Origin: Sordaria brevicollis
Lineage: Eukaryota; Ascomycota; Sordariomycetes; Sordariales; Sordariaceae
Assembly (NCBI GenBank): GCA_033439795.1
Contig: JAUTDP010000016.1
Coordinates: 186,001-250,000 of the forward strand
Length of the DNA: 64,000 bases
Direction: 5' to 3'
The first letter of the stretch is position 1; every line of letters starts with the position of its first letter. This document shows positions 60,801 through 64,000 of this stretch, piece by piece. The notes under the pieces were generated by a model that was not told the DNA's origin, ran no database searches, and was given only the letters and a program-made list of their open reading frames with translations. Position numbers and translations under genes: made by a program.

Positions 60801-63800
60801 GACTTGTGTGTGGACAGGCACGACATTTGTTCATTAGAGGGTACTGTACTTTTCTTCGTTTGAGATGCAGAACATGATGGCATGACAGATGGACTGTTGG
60901 CCCCCCGCTATGGGGCATACCCACGACATTGGGGAAATGGCAATGGAAATGGAAATTGACCGTTGTTCGCACATTGACAGCAAATAGGAAAAAGGCAACC
61001 TCATGCCCTCTTCTGGATTCATGGGCAGCAAGAGATCGCTCACATTTTGCGAGTGCCGGCGCGGGTTCAAGGCGATCAGATCACTCCATGGAAAAAGTGA
61101 TAGAATCAGGGGTGCCTTCGTTGGGACGGGCCTTGGCTTTCATTGCGTGCCTGAATGAGGAATGGAAGGAAGGCTGGGGATGGAGCAATGGAACTTGAAC
61201 AGTGGACACTGGGGCGGACGTGGGTGGTTGTTTCCATTTCATACATTGTCGCCGGTCATGCCTGCCACTACTGCCCTATGGCGAGTTGGCGATAGGGAAG
61301 TGGCGCCGCACCGTTCGCTGTCGAAATCTCGCCGTGCCGTTGAGCTTGTGTTTGCTCGGTCGACATGGAAGGCGCCAAGGGGTGTGTTGGTTCTTATGAT
61401 GCAAACTCATCATACATGGCAGGAGCATGGCGTCCGTCTGCTATTTCTGGCATTTTCCTCGACATTTCAACACTTGGATCAAGACCCCATACCCTTCGTT
61501 CAACCGCGATAATTCGGATATTTTCCAGCATGATGACGACAAGCAGAACTTCCATCCAAGGGGACCGGACCGATGAAGACGGCCACTCCTTCTGTCATAC
61601 TCATTATGTCAGCAATGAGGGAGACCGGCCTGGGCTGGCAATACCACGCTAATGACGCACAACAGGATGAGGGGGAAGAGAAAAAGCAAACAACAGGCAA
61701 CTGCAGTACAAGCACAGTGGGAGGAGAGGGGGAGGTCTTTCTTCGTTGATGAAGACGACGGATGACAAGAACAGGACACTCGCTCAATTGTTGGGCAGGA
61801 GCACCCTCAACTATTCCACCTTGGGCATATCGCAGTACCTTGGCTTACTCAATGAGGAAAGAGCATCAGTTGAGTTCCTGCTCTCAGTACTGCATGTAAT
61901 CTTGAGATGCCTCATCTTGTGCCTGCCAAACACTCAAGAAGAACAGTTTGAGCAATCTGAGGGGACACTGGTCGAGGAGCAGAGCAATTGAATGTTCGAT
62001 CGGGGATCATGGATCCAACTGAACAGTACACTGTTCAACCCGGGGGTGCTGGGGGCCTGGGGCCATTCTTCGCTCCTGTCACTAAACTCCGTTGGCATCG
62101 CGGCTTTTCCTCACTCAAATTCTGTCACTTCTCACATTTCGGGGGAATCGTCATTTATCCCCGTTTGAAGTCTCCTTCTTATGATCTTATCAGCCTTGCA
62201 GAAGCGGACCCAGATGCCGAACGGCCGGTGCAACGTCAACCGACGACAACTGATCTCAATCAGCAAAAACAGCATACGAACGGAAAAGGAGCAAAAAAAA
62301 ACTCTGCGAACAAAAAAGACGGAGCAACACAAGCACGACAAGCCAGCACAAGCAACCAAAAAGCCAGCCGAGGGAAAAAGCCGCCTAAAACTTCTTCTCA
62401 CTGTGTCACTCAGTGTTACACAAATCTGCAAATGGGAGGGGTCAATATCAGGTCACGCACCATACCTACACATACACACAACACCAATACCTCGCACTTC
62501 ATGATGCATTGCAATGTGAGGTGTGTGCTGTGGTCCAGGTCGCTATTCGGATAGGAGGTCTGCGTCACCCAGGTATCGTCTTCCAGTTTTTCAGTTACTG
62601 TACTCGTTTTGCTCTGCTTTAGCTTTTTCTCCCAGTCTGGCCTTCCTATTCTCTCTTCATGATCCTCAATAGAGACAAATATCTAACTGAAGCTTTTCTT
62701 GTAGGTCACCCTATTCGCCATTGGCAAGAGTGAGCTTCTCTTTCTCACGCCCATATCTCATAGCCACAGAGTTTCTCACCTATCAATTACCTCCGGTCAC
62801 AGCCCTCATACATACTACCCATGTACTGCCGTAACACTGGCTTTTCATGTACTCATTTTCCTCATGTCTCACACACGTCGTTTGTTCATGTTCCGAGTGG
62901 GACAGGGGTAGATGAGGTCAGTCAATGGGCTGGGATTATGAGGCTAGCCCCCTCTCCTCGCCTAGCTCCCTATCCCATTTCTGGTCGTTCAGCAAACATG
63001 TGCTACGGCGAGGACAATGGCCCAGCATGTCTGTCATTTAGAATGTCAGTTTGAGGTTGGTGACCTGGTTGCCTATGTATGGGGTTGAACATGATCGTGA
63101 AAATTCCCCTTTCTAGCAAAGTTATGGTGATTTTCTCCGCTTTCTTTCTTTCACTTTTGATATCTCGCCTTGAACCCCCTTCCCTGCCTTACACACAACC
63201 TTCTTTCCCAGCTCTTGCTTTCAGCCTTGAGAGGTACTTCTCTGCAGAGGCTTTTGTGTCATATGCTGACTGAACATCGACCAATGGCACACACACCTCA
63301 AGCCTTTCGCACGTATGCTATGCCTATTCTGGTCATGCTCTTCTTTGTTTTTCCCACTGTGTCTTGGTTTGTTTTGACAAGACTTGATAAATGGCATCTG
63401 GCACTGGGCACTAAGTCCATGTACCCTACCTCTATCAAGGTCGAAGAAGGATGGACGATGATGCCGTGTAAACGCCATCAGTTCAGGCACATGTCACGTT
63501 TTCTTTTTCTTTGCATTGCTTCTGTGGAAAACGGGCAAGATGTTCAGTCCATATCGACAACAGTCCTGCCAAATCATGTTGAACCTGAACAAAAGAATCC
63601 TCGTTTTCGTAGCATCACCCCCTTACGAAAGTGTCCTTGCAGTGTCTATCAAAAGGTGCAAGAGAATTGGCCTCAAACAAGGTCGAGGTTGACGCACTGT
63701 CTTTGCAATATTCTTGCTCCTTGTCCTATCAGCCCTCACTCTTTTCCCCTCCTGGTGGTTGCGATCGAGACCTGCTTTTGATACTGATGGCGCACCTCTT

Positions 63801-64000
63801 TGCCCCCAGACCCCAGCCCATAACCCCCCCACCCTTCCCTTGCTCTTCTCTCACAAGGAGAGAGATCTACCTGCCAGCATCCGAACAGTGAAAAGGCCCC
63901 AAGTGTATCTGGACTTTACAGACCTTTCTTGAACTTCCTACTCTCAAGTACCTCTTCTTGTTAGTATCACAAGCGACGGCGGGAAGGAGGTTCTCAACTA
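57861..64000. other. Ordinary-composition DNA with no recognisable gene
   Basis: CA and TG return fully by about 57.9 kb. Many short frames (60-203 residues) exist on both strands, but none resembles a known protein, none has convincing domain structure, and the longest (61988-62554, 63170-63781) read like translated non-coding DNA. Simple repeats: (CA)9 at 58373-58390, C12 near 59672-59684, T12 near 59871-59882, TGGATCTGA x3 near 60510-60541. It could be a long promoter or leader of a gene to the right, or contain a non-coding transcript. I see no tRNA or 5S gene. Confidence 0.45.
58373..58390. repeat. CA microsatellite
   Basis: Nine CA units in a locally CA-rich segment (ACACGACACACAACGCACACA). 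Confidence 0.9.

Noticed and set aside
61988..62554. 188-residue plus-strand frame
   Set aside because: Ends in low-complexity Lys/Thr/Asn/His sequence; no domain, no splice-supported extension.
63170..63781. 203-residue plus-strand frame
   Set aside because: Random-looking amino-acid order and several overlapping frames of similar length; insufficient evidence for a gene.
1..64000. CRISPR arrays, prokaryotic operons, riboswitches
   Set aside because: No regularly spaced direct repeats with unique spacers; gene structure, intron and RIP are fungal.

Overview
This looks like a chromosome segment of a filamentous ascomycete of the Sordariales (Neurospora/Sordaria type). Two observations point there. 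The PPIL4-type cyclophilin at 4.34-6.02 kb closely resembles the Sordariaceae protein family as I know it. The middle 51 kb carries the hallmark of strong repeat-induced point mutation (RIP): it is extremely A+T-rich, CpA and TpG are almost absent, CpG survives, and transposon reading frames are broken by Gln/Trp-to-stop changes. Species assignment is inference.

Layout. (1) 1-6.8 kb is ordinary gene-bearing DNA. It has a small conserved fungal protein of unknown function (1366-2061) and the cyclophilin-RRM gene (4342-6017, one intron, an apparent frameshift before its RS/RD-rich tail). Several short tandem repeats follow at the edge of the heterochromatin. (2) 6.84-57.86 kb is a RIP-mutated block made of nested transposons. 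(3) 57.9-64 kb is ordinary-composition DNA in which I recognise no gene.

The transposon block resolves by target-site duplications (TSDs). An LTR retrotransposon (LTR1, minus strand, 288-bp LTRs, TSD CTAAT) spans 7341-35798. Its gag region is split by a rolling-circle element of about 19.6 kb (13702 to about 33290, plus strand) encoding a Rep/helicase protein. That element has short inverted ends TGAAACGCCCTT and a 3' stem-loop just beyond the right one, the architecture described for Helentron/Helitron2 elements. A second gypsy element (LTR2, minus strand, 306-bp LTRs, TSD TTAAC, 17499-26097) is nested inside it. Further right, two plus-strand copies of one chromodomain-bearing gypsy family, element A (37880-45141, TSD CCTCC) and element B (47740-54991, TSD AGTAC), lie in other transposon-like sequence. 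Element A interrupts a minus-strand transposon-type gene whose reading frame resumes exactly across the TSD.

None of the transposon genes is intact. The probable working genes are the two at the left. The parts that keep CpA/TpG are the outer ends of the transposons and an island at 45.05-46.73 kb holding a 58-nt poly(T) tract. Everything was read by eye: element ends with TSDs are firm, while internal domain limits in RIP-mutated genes are approximate.
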